Positions 8,790-17,056 of a stretch of DNA of 64,000 nt are shown here, piece after piece. This stretch comes from Celeribacter sp. PS-C1 (lineage in GTDB: Bacteria > Pseudomonadota > Alphaproteobacteria > Rhodobacterales > Rhodobacteraceae). Under the pieces are notes generated by a model that made no database searches, was not told the DNA's origin, and saw only the letters and a list, made by a program, of their open reading frames with translations. The position numbers and the translations under genes are program-made. The stretch spans positions 124,001 to 188,000 of the forward strand of contig NZ_JAHXRW010000002.1 in the NCBI RefSeq assembly GCF_019429625.1, read 5' to 3'. Numbering within the stretch: the stretch's first letter is position 1; the number at the start of each line of letters is the position of its first letter.

Positions 8790-9068
8790 ATGCAGCAAGA
8801 AACCGCCGAGTTGATTGGCCTGAAAGTTCTGGCTTGGCTCGCCGCAGAAGAGGATATTTTTCCAGTTTTTCTTGGAGCTAGCGGCATTTCGGCCCAAGAG
8901 TTGATGGCACAGGCCTCCGAGGCGGAGATCCTGAGTGCCGTTCTCGATTTCGTGACCATGGATGACGAATGGGTTAAGGCCTGTGCTCAAGCCACGGGGC
9001 TTGATCCGTATGATCCGATGCGCGCACGTCAGGCCCTGCCGGGTGGCGCGCAGATCCATTGGACGTGA
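8790..9068 (+). CDS. DUF3572 family protein
   Basis: A small cytosolic alpha-helical protein of 92 aa (ETAELIGLKVLAWLAAEEDIFPVFLGASG...), matching DUF3572, which is common in alphaproteobacteria and of unknown function. The start at 8790 is chosen because AGAGG lies 10 nt upstream and the family begins here. The preceding 54 nt are also open but unlike coding sequence. A perfect DnaA-box-like TTATCCACA lies directly before the ATG. The HAD phosphatase follows 9 nt later, so the two are probably co-transcribed. Confidence 0.8.
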   Translation: MQQETAELIGLKVLAWLAAEEDIFPVFLGASGISAQELMAQASEAEILSAVLDFVTMDDEWVKACAQATGLDPYDPMRARQALPGGAQIHWT

Positions 9069-9077
9069 GGCGTTTCG

Positions 9078-9779
9078 ATGGTTCGTAAGATAGAGGCGAT
9101 CCTGTTCGACAAGGACGGCACGCTCATGGATTTCCAAAGCAGCTGGGGGCCTTGGGGGGCTGCAATGATCCAGCGCCGCTGTGGGCCTGATCGGCAAAAA
9201 CAACTGGCCCTTGCGGAGGCGCTTGGTCTCGATCTTGCGGCTCAGCGGTTCTTGCCACAGAGCGCCGTCATTGCGGGCACGCCCGAAGATGTTGTCACCC
9301 TGTTGCAACCGTTTTTCCCGACCAACAGCGCAGATGAGATCACTGGCTGGCTTGAGCCCGACGTCGAGAGTTTCGCGCCTGCGCCGGTTCCGGGTGTTTT
9401 TGAGTGCTGCGCCGCCTTTCGGGACTTGGGTCTGGGCATGGCGGTCGTCACCAATGATTTCGAAGCAGCGGCGCGGGATCATCTGCAGCAGATGGGATTG
9501 GCACCTCTCTTTGACGAGGTGATCGGATATGATAGCGGCTACGGCGGTAAACCTGAGCCGGGACCTTGTCTGGGGGCTGCAGAACGACTTGGGGTGGCAC
9601 CTGAGACCTGTGCGATGGTGGGGGACAGTCTGCATGATCTTGAGGCGGCGCGGCGTGCGGGGATGATCCCGGTCGCAGTGCTCACGGGCGTGGCCACCGC
9701 CGCCGAGCTTTCGGATCATGCGGAGGTTGTTTTGGGCAGCGTGGCCGATCTGCCATTGTGGATGTCCGGCAAGACCTGA
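9078..9779 (+). CDS. HAD-family hydrolase, phosphoglycolate phosphatase-like
   Basis: A 233-aa haloacid-dehalogenase-type phosphatase. Motif I is FDKDGTLMD (residues 10-18, nucleophile D10), motif II is VVTND, the lysine of motif III is in GGKPEPGP, and motif IV is MVGDSLHDLEAA. The alpha-helical cap between motifs I and II fits the Gph subfamily, but the substrate cannot be assigned. Follows DUF3572 closely. Confidence 0.88.
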   Translation: MVRKIEAILFDKDGTLMDFQSSWGPWGAAMIQRRCGPDRQKQLALAEALGLDLAAQRFLPQSAVIAGTPEDVVTLLQPFFPTNSADEITGWLEPDVESFAPAPVPGVFECCAAFRDLGLGMAVVTNDFEAAARDHLQQMGLAPLFDEVIGYDSGYGGKPEPGPCLGAAERLGVAPETCAMVGDSLHDLEAARRAGMIPVAVLTGVATAAELSDHAEVVLGSVADLPLWMSGKT

Positions 9780-9928
9780 CTTGGTGCAAAGACAACGCCT
9801 TGATGCGGTCTTCCGAAAGAATGGGAACAATTTTAAGAGTTTATCCAAGGCCCTTTGGCGGCAATTGGTAATTTCTTAAGAGTGGCTCGATACACCTCCC
9901 GCATGTGAACGTGGGAGGCATGGCGACC

Positions 9929-10528
9929 ATGCATGGTATGATTAACCGGGCGATCCAATGCTTTATGCGCGACACCTATGGTGAGGACATCTGGGAAAAA
10001 GTCGCGGAAAAGGCGGACCTCGGCTTCGACAATTTCGAGGCGATGCTCAGCTACCCAGACCAGATCACTCTGGATGTTCTGGGTCGTGCCGCGCGTCAGC
10101 TGCACAAACCTGTGGAAACCTTTCTCGAGGATCTCGGCACCTATCTCGTCTCCCATCCCAACGTCGAGGCGATCCGTCGTCTCTTGAGGTTCGGGGGAGA
10201 AAATTTCACGGAATTTCTTTTTTCTCTCAATGAATTGGAAGGGCGTGCACGACTGGCATTGCCGGATCTCGAGGTGCCGACGCTCAAGGTGGCACATATC
10301 GAAGACGGGCGGTTTCGTCTCAGTTGTTCAAGTGCCATGCCCGGCTTTGGCTATGCCATGGTGGGAGTAATGCGGGCGATGGCGGATGATTACGGCGCTT
10401 TGGTGTTTTTGGAACATCAGGGCTGGATGGATTCGGGTGAAGAGATCATCACCATCAACCTGTTGGAAGCGTCCTATACCGAAGGGCGCAGTTTCGAGCT
10501 GTCCGAGCGGATCGGGGGTGAGCTGTGA
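9929..10528 (+). CDS. H-NOX-like (heme NO-binding domain) protein lacking the proximal histidine
   Basis: A 199-aa protein with the H-NOX fold signature: N-terminal MHGMINRAIQCFMRDTYGEDIW and the helix block RRLLRFGGENFTEFLFSL before PDLEVP. The proximal heme histidine of this family (His102 in the Thermoanaerobacter protein) aligns with E104 in LNELEGR, and the YxSxR propionate clamp reads S-C-S-S-A. Heme binding is therefore doubtful, although no assay can be inferred from sequence. It overlaps by 4 nt (GTGA) with an HNOBA-GGDEF cyclase gene, the usual partner of NO-sensing H-NOX proteins. The start at 9929 follows GGAGG by about 10 nt; an ATG three codons earlier is an alternative. Confidence 0.85.
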   Translation: MHGMINRAIQCFMRDTYGEDIWEKVAEKADLGFDNFEAMLSYPDQITLDVLGRAARQLHKPVETFLEDLGTYLVSHPNVEAIRRLLRFGGENFTEFLFSLNELEGRARLALPDLEVPTLKVAHIEDGRFRLSCSSAMPGFGYAMVGVMRAMADDYGALVFLEHQGWMDSGEEIITINLLEASYTEGRSFELSERIGGEL

Positions 10529-11550
10529 CTGTCGTAACCCCCGTCACATTCGATGCGGCGCCATTTTTGTCCTTCATGCCGATGAGTTTGGTCTATGCGG
10601 AGTCGGGTGTGATCCTGTCGATCGGCCCGACCTTGGCCAAATTGCGTCCGGCCAAGGAGTTGATCGGCAAACATGTTGCGGAAGTCTTTACCGTGCGTGA
10701 CAATGGGCGCGGGCAGGGCAATTGTCCCATTCCCTTGGATACAAAACTCTATCTGAAATTCCGCACGGGGGTGAACACGCGGCTCAAAGGTATGGCCGCC
10801 TCCATCCCCGGCACCGGCGTGAATATTCTGAACCTGTCCTTTGGTATTTCCATCGTCGATGCGGTCGCGGATTATCGCCTCACCGCAGGGGATTTCGCGC
10901 ACACCGATCTGGCCATTGAGTTGCTCTATCTGGTCGAAGCAAAATCTGCCGTGATGGAAGAAACCAAACAGCTGAACGCCCGCTTGCAGGGCGCCAAAGT
11001 TGCGGCCGAAGAACAGGCCTTTACCGACACATTGACAGGGCTAAAGAACCGCCGCGCGATGGATCACGTTCTGGCGCGGATGCTGCGCACGCAAGTGCCC
11101 TTCGCGCTGATGCATCTTGATCTCGACTATTTCAAATCCGTCAATGACACACTTGGACATGCGGCGGGCGATACCGTGCTGCAAGAGGTGGCTCGGATTC
11201 TCTTGGAAGAAACCCGTAATGACGATCTGGTAGCTCGGGTGGGGGGGGATGAATTCATTCTTATCTACACGCGTTTCACGGACAAAATGCGCTTGCTGCA
11301 CACAGCGGAACGGATAATTTCGCGGCTGGAGGTTCCGGTGCCCTATCAAGAGACATTTTGCAGAATTGCCGGCTCTGTCGGCATCACCACAACTGACTAT
11401 TACAAAAAGCCCACAGCGGATGGGATGATTCATGATGCGGATCTGGCGCTTTACAGTTCGAAATACGAAGGCCGCGCTCAGGCGACTTTATTCGACCCAG
11501 AGGTGCATCATGAACCTCCCGGCGATACGGGTGCTTCGGCCTTTCCGTGA
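10525..11550 (+). CDS. HNOBA-GGDEF diguanylate cyclase, H-NOX partner
   Basis: A 341-aa protein. Residues of about 10-140 resemble the H-NOX-associated HNOBA/PAS-like domain (FLSFMPMSLVYAESGVILS.GP.LAKL). A short coiled coil (about 145-170) leads into a GGDEF domain (about 178-330) with the active site GGDEF and the I-site RNDD five residues upstream, so cyclase activity and product inhibition are both expected. GTG start overlapping the H-NOX stop implies translational coupling. The likely output is c-di-GMP made under control of the H-NOX partner. Confidence 0.88.
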   Translation: MTVVTPVTFDAAPFLSFMPMSLVYAESGVILSIGPTLAKLRPAKELIGKHVAEVFTVRDNGRGQGNCPIPLDTKLYLKFRTGVNTRLKGMAASIPGTGVNILNLSFGISIVDAVADYRLTAGDFAHTDLAIELLYLVEAKSAVMEETKQLNARLQGAKVAAEEQAFTDTLTGLKNRRAMDHVLARMLRTQVPFALMHLDLDYFKSVNDTLGHAAGDTVLQEVARILLEETRNDDLVARVGGDEFILIYTRFTDKMRLLHTAERIISRLEVPVPYQETFCRIAGSVGITTTDYYKKPTADGMIHDADLALYSSKYEGRAQATLFDPEVHHEPPGDTGASAFP

Positions 11551-11645
11551 GGGGGCTCCATCGACAAAAGATGAGCCCGATTTCGATGAGTTTTACGTTT
11601 CGATCAGGAAAACCGCATTTCATTAAAGAATCCCTCTTGCACCCT

Positions 11646-11766
11646 CCGTCGGGATTTCATAGATACGCGCTCACACCAAGCGCGGTCCGTTCGTCTATCG
11701 GTTAGGACGCCAGGTTTTCAACCTGGAAAGAGGGGTTCGATTCCCCTACGGACTGCCACTTCTTCC
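11646..11766. repeat. 121-bp inverted repeat, left copy (promoter plus tRNA-Glu)
   Basis: Identical, in reverse complement, to 17781-17901. The repeat covers 38 nt upstream of the tRNA, including its -10 region TAGATA, the whole tRNA with CCA, and 8 nt after it. Outside these limits the copies diverge; the -35 is TTGCAC here and TTGCGC in the other copy. Confidence 0.9.
11684..11758 (+). tRNA. tRNA-Glu (anticodon TTC)
   Basis: A complete cloverleaf with acceptor GGTCCGT/ACGGACT (a G-U first pair), D arm GTCT/GGAC, anticodon stem CCAGG/CCTGG with loop TTTTCAA (anticodon TTC), T arm AGGGG/CCCCT, and an encoded CCA. Upstream, TTGCAC, a 17-nt spacer and TAGATA form a strong sigma-70-type promoter. 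Identical to the minus-strand copy at 17789. Confidence 0.97.
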
Positions 11767-11841
11767 CCTAAATCTTTCCAAGACCTCAGAATTTTCCTGT
11801 GTGCCCTGGCACCGACTCACGGCGCTCATTTTGTTGCGCTT

Positions 11842-12240
11842 TCAACTGAAATTGCGTGCAATCAGAACACCCGCCCAAGCGGACATCCCGGTCAAAAAAC
11901 CGCCCCAGATCGTATCGGTAAGCACCTGTTGCAGGGACCAGTCTCTGAGCGTCGCGTAGTTGGTGAACTCATAGGTGCCATAGGCCAGAAGTCCCAAAAG
12001 CACGCCACCGATCAGCGCCGCGACGGGATCATTCTCTCGAAGTGCGGGCCAGGAGACAAACCACAACAGGCCAGCCACATAGCCGAGATAGAACAGGGCG
12101 GCGGGGCCCACGCGGAACGGGTCGGCGAAGAGATGGCCGATATGACGTTCGAACACCGGCTTGATCAACATGCGTAGCCCGATGGCGTCCACGACGAAAA
12201 AGATCAGGGCGGTCGAAACATAGAGAATCGCGAGTTTCAT
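11842..12240 (-). CDS. DUF2177 family membrane protein
   Basis: A 132-aa protein with four predicted transmembrane helices (first at LAILYVSTALIFFVVDAIG), matching DUF2177. Function unknown. It starts at ATG 12240, 9 nt after AAAGGAG. It is the last gene of the minus-strand operon that begins with the FAD oxidoreductase at 16252 and is probably under sigma-E control. Genes of similar content lie next to rpoE-chrR in Rhodobacter sphaeroides. Confidence 0.82.
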   Translation of the reverse strand: MKLAILYVSTALIFFVVDAIGLRMLIKPVFERHIGHLFADPFRVGPAALFYLGYVAGLLWFVSWPALRENDPVAALIGGVLLGLLAYGTYEFTNYATLRDWSLQQVLTDTIWGGFLTGMSAWAGVLIARNFS

Positions 12241-12272
12241 AGCGTGCTCCTTTATGGTGTCTTTTGCGACGG

Positions 12273-13019
12273 TTACTGGACGAGGCGGCGGGTGAGCGGC
12301 AGGGATGCCCAATAGGGCAAGGCGCGCATCAGCTTGAGAACGACGGTCAGGCGATATGGAAAATGCACCTCGAAACGCCGCCCATTCAGACCTTTTACAA
12401 TGCGCTCTGCGGCTTTTTCCGGTGGGATCACTGCGGGCATCTCGAAACTGTTTTGCGCAGTCAGGCGTGTATCAACGAAACCGGGGCTGATCAGGCGCAC
12501 GTCAATCTGACCGCTGAGTTCTGCCCGCAGGCTTTCGACCAGATTGATCACACCGGCCTTGGTGGCGGAGTAAATCTGGCCCTGCGGCAGGCCGATATAG
12601 CCCGCGACCGAGCCGCAAAGCGCCATTTGGCCGCCAGCCCGCAACAAGGGCGGCACGATCTGGGCGATGTGGAAGGTGCCCATGAGATTGACGGAGACAA
12701 GATCCGCAGCGCGCTCCGCATCCAGGTCCTTGATCTTGCCGGGATCATAAAGCGCGGCGAGATGGATGACGCGGTCGAGCGGGCCGGTCGCAGAGATCTT
12801 TGCAGCAGCGGCTTCAAGGCTTTGACGGTTACTGACGTCCAGTGCCACCGCGCGATGTTGTGGGCCGAGCCGGGCGGTCATCGCTGTCAGCTTGTCCTCG
12901 GAGCGCGCAGAGAGGATGAGATGCGCGCCCTTGGCCGCATAGGCCTCGGCCAGCTTTTCGCCGATGCCGTCGGAGGCGCCGATAATCCATATGCGCTCTG
13001 GTTTGGACGCGTCAGGCAT
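12273..13019 (-). CDS. Short-chain dehydrogenase/reductase
   Basis: A 248-aa NAD(P)-dependent SDR. The nucleotide motif GASDGIG is near residues 15-21 and the catalytic YSATK (Y-x-x-x-K) near 150. The start at 13019 overlaps the end of the methyltransferase gene by 8 nt. The predicted substrate is unknown; the operon context suggests a step in lipid or fatty-acid modification during the singlet-oxygen response. Confidence 0.87.
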   Translation of the reverse strand: MPDASKPERIWIIGASDGIGEKLAEAYAAKGAHLILSARSEDKLTAMTARLGPQHRAVALDVSNRQSLEAAAAKISATGPLDRVIHLAALYDPGKIKDLDAERAADLVSVNLMGTFHIAQIVPPLLRAGGQMALCGSVAGYIGLPQGQIYSATKAGVINLVESLRAELSGQIDVRLISPGFVDTRLTAQNSFEMPAVIPPEKAAERIVKGLNGRRFEVHFPYRLTVVLKLMRALPYWASLPLTRRLVQ

Positions 13020-14166
13020 GGCGCAGTTCCACTTGCACGACATCGGTCTGACCGGCCGCGAAGGAGGCCGCGCAAATGCCGAGGTAGAAATGCCAGCTGC
13101 GCAGGAATTCTTCGCTATAGCCGAGACGCTTCACGCGCTCGCGCCGTGCCGTCATACGCTGATCCCAGAGCGCGCAGGTGCGGGCATAATCCGCACCGAA
13201 GGCGAAATGATCCGTAATGCTGAGACCTGCTTTGGAGGCCTGCTCCCGGATCACCCGGTCGCTGAGCAACATGCCGCCCGGGAAGGTGTGCTGGCGAATG
13301 TAGTCGGCACTTTTGCGATAGGTTGCGAAATAGCTGTCAGGCACGGTGATGGCCTGCACCATAGCGCGTCCGCCCTCATTGAGCCGCGCTTTGAGGGTCG
13401 CGAAATAGGTCGGCCAGTAGGTTTCGCCCACCGCTTCGATCATCTCGATGGAGACGATATGGTCAAAGCGGCCTTGGGTCTTGCGGTAGTCCTGAAGGCG
13501 AATCTCGGCACGCCCGTCGAGACGCGCGTCTGCATAGCCCTTTTGGCTGGGCGAAATCGTCAGGCCCGTCACAGTATGACCCGCTTCCGCAGCGCGTTCG
13601 GCAAACCCGCCCCAGCCGCAGCCGATCTCCAACACGCGCTCTCCCTTCAAGCGATTTAGAATGCGGTCGTATTTCTGCGCTTGAGCGGTGGCCAAATCGG
13701 TCTGATCGCCGCCAAAGAGCGCCGAGGAATAGGTCATGCTGTCATCAAGCCAAAGCTGATAGAATTCATTGCCGACATCATAATGGGCACGAATGTTCCG
13801 GGCCGCGCCGCGCGGGGAATTGGCGCGCATCAGCCGGTTGACGACGCGGTATTTCAGTGTGTTCCAAAAGCCCGCATAGGCGTAGCCACGAAACTGGTCG
13901 AGGTTGCGAAGGGCCATTTCGGTCAGATCACGGATCGAACCCGTGTCCCAAAGCCCCGCGACATAGGTTTCACCAAGCCCGATGTCGCCCCGCGCCGCAA
14001 TCGCCGTCACCACGGACCAGTCATAGATCTGCATTTCGGCTGCGGGTGCACCGGTTCCAAAATCGACAATCTCGCCCTCGGGCGTATGGAGGCGCAGGCT
14101 CCCCACTCTGATCTGGGCGCAGGTCTCTAAAAAATCACGCTGCACACGGTTGGTAAGAAACAACAT
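13012..14166 (-). CDS. cfaA: Cyclopropane-fatty-acid-synthase-like methyltransferase
   Basis: A 384-aa SAM-dependent methyltransferase of the CFA synthase/mycolic-acid-methyltransferase family. The SAM motif VLEIGCGWGGFAERAAE is near residues 175-190, and the family motif HYDVGNEFYQLWLDDSMTYSSA precedes it. The start at 14166 overlaps the DUF1365 stop by 1 nt (TGATG). It is expected to transfer a methyl or methylene group to unsaturated phospholipid acyl chains at the membrane. The cognate gene in Rhodobacter sphaeroides is a sigma-E target. Confidence 0.88.
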   Translation of the reverse strand: MLFLTNRVQRDFLETCAQIRVGSLRLHTPEGEIVDFGTGAPAAEMQIYDWSVVTAIAARGDIGLGETYVAGLWDTGSIRDLTEMALRNLDQFRGYAYAGFWNTLKYRVVNRLMRANSPRGAARNIRAHYDVGNEFYQLWLDDSMTYSSALFGGDQTDLATAQAQKYDRILNRLKGERVLEIGCGWGGFAERAAEAGHTVTGLTISPSQKGYADARLDGRAEIRLQDYRKTQGRFDHIVSIEMIEAVGETYWPTYFATLKARLNEGGRAMVQAITVPDSYFATYRKSADYIRQHTFPGGMLLSDRVIREQASKAGLSITDHFAFGADYARTCALWDQRMTARRERVKRLGYSEEFLRSWHFYLGICAASFAAGQTDVVQVELRHA

Positions 14167-14930
14167 CAGCTGACCTCCTGTTCGGGCGGTGTCGGGCGGG
14201 TGCGGTAGGTCGCGCCCTTGAGTTTCAGGCGCAGGGCTTGCCAATAAATCAGGATGATCGTGCGCAGCGCGCCCAGCGGACGGCGGAACGCGGCTTTGAC
14301 AAACCCTAAATTGGTCATCGGCTGGCGCGGGCCGGAGAGTGTCGCCACCACGCCCTCATCGCCGTTGCGATGCAGGATGCGGATGGCGATCTGATCGTCC
14401 AAAATGCCAAAGCCGAATTCATAGCCGCCCTTGATCTCTTGGAAGGGCGAGACATGAAGGGCCTTTGGCTTTTCCAAACGGGTTTTGACCGTGATAGGGG
14501 CAAAATTGCCGTCGTTGCAGAAATAGGAATGCCGGTCACCGAAGGGGGTCGAGACCTCCGCGATCACCGCGATCAGGTCTGCGCCGCGACGAATGAGCCA
14601 AAAGCTCACCGGGTTGAACACATAGCCAAGGAACCTCGGCTGGGTCAGCAGATGCAGTCTGAGATCAGGGTCCGTAAGGCCATGATCCGCCATGACCTCT
14701 CTTGCCCAGACTGCGCCGCGCCCCTGCTTCAACGGCCCGCCATGGTCGATGTCATGCACCGAAAACAGGTTGAAACGATTGCGCGAGAAAAACAGTGGCG
14801 TCGGTTGATCCACCTCCGGTTCGATCAGCACGTAATCCACGCCGTAGCGAAACCCGTGGCGCACGGCCCCCCGGCGTTTGTGCATTGTCACGGCCGGTAT
14901 GTGGTGCGGACTGCTCACGTGCGCGTTCAT
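14166..14930 (-). CDS. DUF1365 family protein
   Basis: A 254-aa protein matching DUF1365 (AVRHGFRYGVDYVLIE at the start; LLTQPRFLGYVFNPVSFW in the middle). It has no classical catalytic motif. Members are usually encoded with a CFA-like methyltransferase and an FAD oxidoreductase, as here, which suggests a shared role in fatty-acid modification. It overlaps both neighbours by 4 nt or less, so the set is translationally coupled. Confidence 0.87.
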   Translation of the reverse strand: MNAHVSSPHHIPAVTMHKRRGAVRHGFRYGVDYVLIEPEVDQPTPLFFSRNRFNLFSVHDIDHGGPLKQGRGAVWAREVMADHGLTDPDLRLHLLTQPRFLGYVFNPVSFWLIRRGADLIAVIAEVSTPFGDRHSYFCNDGNFAPITVKTRLEKPKALHVSPFQEIKGGYEFGFGILDDQIAIRILHRNGDEGVVATLSGPRQPMTNLGFVKAAFRRPLGALRTIILIYWQALRLKLKGATYRTRPTPPEQEVS

Positions 14931-16252
14931 GCCACCGAGCGCTCCAGATCGCGTTTCATGCGGCTTTCCATCAGGCGTTTGATCCGCACGGCACTCGCGA
15001 ACCCATCCTCATGGAAGCCGTGCCGCGTGTAGGCGCCTGCAAACCAAGTGTTGTTCTCGCCTTGTATCTCGGCCAAGCGCTTTTGCGCCGCAAGGGCCGG
15101 GCCGTCGAAGACCGGATGCCGAAAGGTTGTCTGGTCGTAGATCATTTCCTCGCGCACCGGCTGGGAGGGGTTCAAAGAGACGAAGAGCGGATCGCTCTTG
15201 GGGATGTTTTGCAGTTTGTTCATCCAATAGGTGACGCCGATCGCGGTTTCCGCCTTGGTCGTGTCGGCCTTGTAGACCCAACTCGACCAAACTTTTTTGC
15301 GGTTCGGCATTTGCGCGGTGTCGCGGTGCAGGATCACCTCATTATCTTGGAACCGCATGGCCGACAGCGTGGCCTGTTCCGCCTGCGTCGGGCGATCTAA
15401 AAGCCGCAGAGCCTGATCGGAGTGACAGGAGAAGATTACGTGATCGAAGGGCTCCAAAGGCCCCGCTGCACTGTGCACGAGGCTTTGCGATCCGAGCCGC
15501 ATCACGCTCTCGACCGGGGTGCCGGGGCGGAGCGCCACGCCCACCCCGCGCAGATGGTGTTCGAGGCGTGAGACATAAGACTGGCTGCCGCCCTCAACGG
15601 TCCACCATTGGTGCTGTCCTGAGGTGCTCAGAAGCGCATGATTGCGGAAAAATTGCACGAGAGCGCGGGCCGGAAACGCCCGAATTTGATCCGGCGGCGT
15701 CGACCAGATCGCGCCCGACAAGGGCGTTAGGTAAAAGCGTTGAAACCATGTCCCCAATCGCAGTTCATCCATCAACTCGCCGATGGTCAGACTGTCATCT
15801 TTCGCAAGTTCTTCTGCACAGGCATTAAAGCGCAGGATGTCGCGGATCATCCGGGCAAAGCCGGGGCGCGCGAGGTTGCGTTTCTGGGCGGTCAGGGCCG
15901 TGAGGTCGTTCAGACCATATTCGATCCGGCCCTGATCGATGCTGGCTCCAAAGCTCATGTCGCTTTTGATCACCGGCACGTCGAGGTCCATGAACATGCG
16001 CGTAAGATGCGGATAATTGGCGTAGTTGAAGACGATGAACCCGGTGTCGACCGGCTGATCGCCGTTGATCCCGGCCACGACAGTGCGCGCGTGTCCGCCC
16101 AGGCGCGGGGCTGCCTCGAACAGTGTCACCGCATGCTTCGGCGCCAAAAGATAGGCCGCCGCTAGACCCGAAATGCCACCACCGATGATTGCGACACGCG
16201 CTGCACCCGGATCCGTACGCTGGGGCTCGAAAGGAAAGGCATCGAAAGACAT
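14927..16252 (-). CDS. FAD-dependent amine-oxidase-type oxidoreductase
   Basis: A 441-aa flavoprotein. The Rossmann motif IIGGGISGLAAAYLL is near residues 22-36, followed by LFEAAPRLGGHART (FAD ribose-binding E and GG motif). It resembles the NAD(P)/FAD oxidases found with CFA-like synthases; the substrate is probably an acyl lipid but is not proven. It is first in a five-gene minus-strand operon (with DUF1365, cfaA, SDR, DUF2177) and lies about 38 nt downstream of a putative sigma-E promoter at 16290-16319. Confidence 0.85.
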   Translation of the reverse strand: MSFDAFPFEPQRTDPGAARVAIIGGGISGLAAAYLLAPKHAVTLFEAAPRLGGHARTVVAGINGDQPVDTGFIVFNYANYPHLTRMFMDLDVPVIKSDMSFGASIDQGRIEYGLNDLTALTAQKRNLARPGFARMIRDILRFNACAEELAKDDSLTIGELMDELRLGTWFQRFYLTPLSGAIWSTPPDQIRAFPARALVQFFRNHALLSTSGQHQWWTVEGGSQSYVSRLEHHLRGVGVALRPGTPVESVMRLGSQSLVHSAAGPLEPFDHVIFSCHSDQALRLLDRPTQAEQATLSAMRFQDNEVILHRDTAQMPNRKKVWSSWVYKADTTKAETAIGVTYWMNKLQNIPKSDPLFVSLNPSQPVREEMIYDQTTFRHPVFDGPALAAQKRLAEIQGENNTWFAGAYTRHGFHEDGFASAVRIKRLMESRMKRDLERSVA

Positions 16253-16289
16253 CGGGTGCTCCGCTCTGGTTTGCTGCTTTGTTTAGAAG

Positions 16290-16319
16290 AGATTACGGCG
16301 CCGCGAAAAAAATGGATCA
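16290..16319 (-). promoter_or_regulatory. Putative sigma-E (RpoE) promoter for the FAD/DUF1365/cfaA operon
   Basis: Minus strand: -35 TGATCC (16319-16314), an 18-nt spacer, then TAATCT (16295-16290). This fits the TGATCC-N18-TAAGA-like promoter known for the Rhodobacter sphaeroides RpoE. The predicted start lies about 30 nt before the ATG at 16252. Confidence 0.75.
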
Positions 16320-16323
16320 AAAA

Positions 16324-16353
16324 TGATCCGGCTTTCTTTCGCGCCCGTAAAAA
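16324..16353 (+). promoter_or_regulatory. Putative sigma-E autoregulated promoter for rpoE-chrR
   Basis: Plus strand: TGATCC (16324-16329), an 18-nt spacer, then TAAAAA (16348-16353). It mirrors the minus-strand promoter; the two -35 hexamers form the inverted repeat GGATCA-AAAA-TGATCC at 16314-16329. Confidence 0.75.
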
Positions 16354-16462
16354 GACTATGTTGATCGCAAGCAAAGATCATCCCGCGTCTTCTCGCAGGG
16401 ATCGCCAGCGCCCACTTCCGACGGCTTTGCCGAGCGGGCGCAACGAAAGGGCGCGCAAGACC

Positions 16463-17056
16463 ATGACAGAAGTGACGTCGCCCGATCCCGACACCTCTGC
16501 CGCAGCAGGGTTCACGCAGGAAACGCTCTGGATGCTCGCCGTGCGCGATCAGCGGGACAAGGCGGCATTTTCGGCGCTCTTCGATCATTTTGCACCGCGG
16601 CTCAAGGGCTTCATCATGCGGTCCGGCATGGGCAGCGGTCAGGCCGAAGAGATCGTTCAAGAGGTCATGTTGACGGTCTGGCGCAAGGCGGATCTCTTTG
16701 ATCCGGGCCGGGCGCAAGTTTCCGGTTGGATCTACCAAATTGCGCGAAATCGACAGATCGACGTGATCCGAAAGGAAAATCGGCCCGTACCCGAAGAGCT
16801 TTACGAGGATCAGGGCAGCGAACCCGACGCCAGTCAGATTGTCGGCCTTGAACAGGAAGCCAGTGAATTGAGACAGGCGCTCGCTCGGCTAAAACCGGAC
16901 CAGCGTGAAATGATAGAGAAGGCCTATCTGGGGGAGTTGACCCATCAGGAGATCAAATCCCAGACCGGCCTGCCGCTTGGCACAATCAAATCCCGGATTC
17001 GTCTGGGCCTTGAGAGATTGCGCCATGAACTGAAGGACATGCGGTCAGATGACTGA
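16463..17056 (+). CDS. rpoE: RpoE, ECF sigma factor of the singlet-oxygen response
   Basis: A 197-aa ECF sigma factor. Region 2 (FDHFAPRLKGFIMRSGMGSGQAEEIVQEVMLTVWRKA, then GWIYQIARNRQIDVIRKEN) and region 4 (LKPDQREMIEKAYLGELTHQEI...LPLGTIKSRIRLGLERL) are intact. The start at 16463 follows AAAGG; earlier in-frame starts lie on the promoter itself. It overlaps chrR by 8 nt. By homology it activates its own operon and the divergent lipid-modification operon when ChrR releases it in response to singlet oxygen. Confidence 0.94.
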   Translation: MTEVTSPDPDTSAAAGFTQETLWMLAVRDQRDKAAFSALFDHFAPRLKGFIMRSGMGSGQAEEIVQEVMLTVWRKADLFDPGRAQVSGWIYQIARNRQIDVIRKENRPVPEELYEDQGSEPDASQIVGLEQEASELRQALARLKPDQREMIEKAYLGELTHQEIKSQTGLPLGTIKSRIRLGLERLRHELKDMRSDD

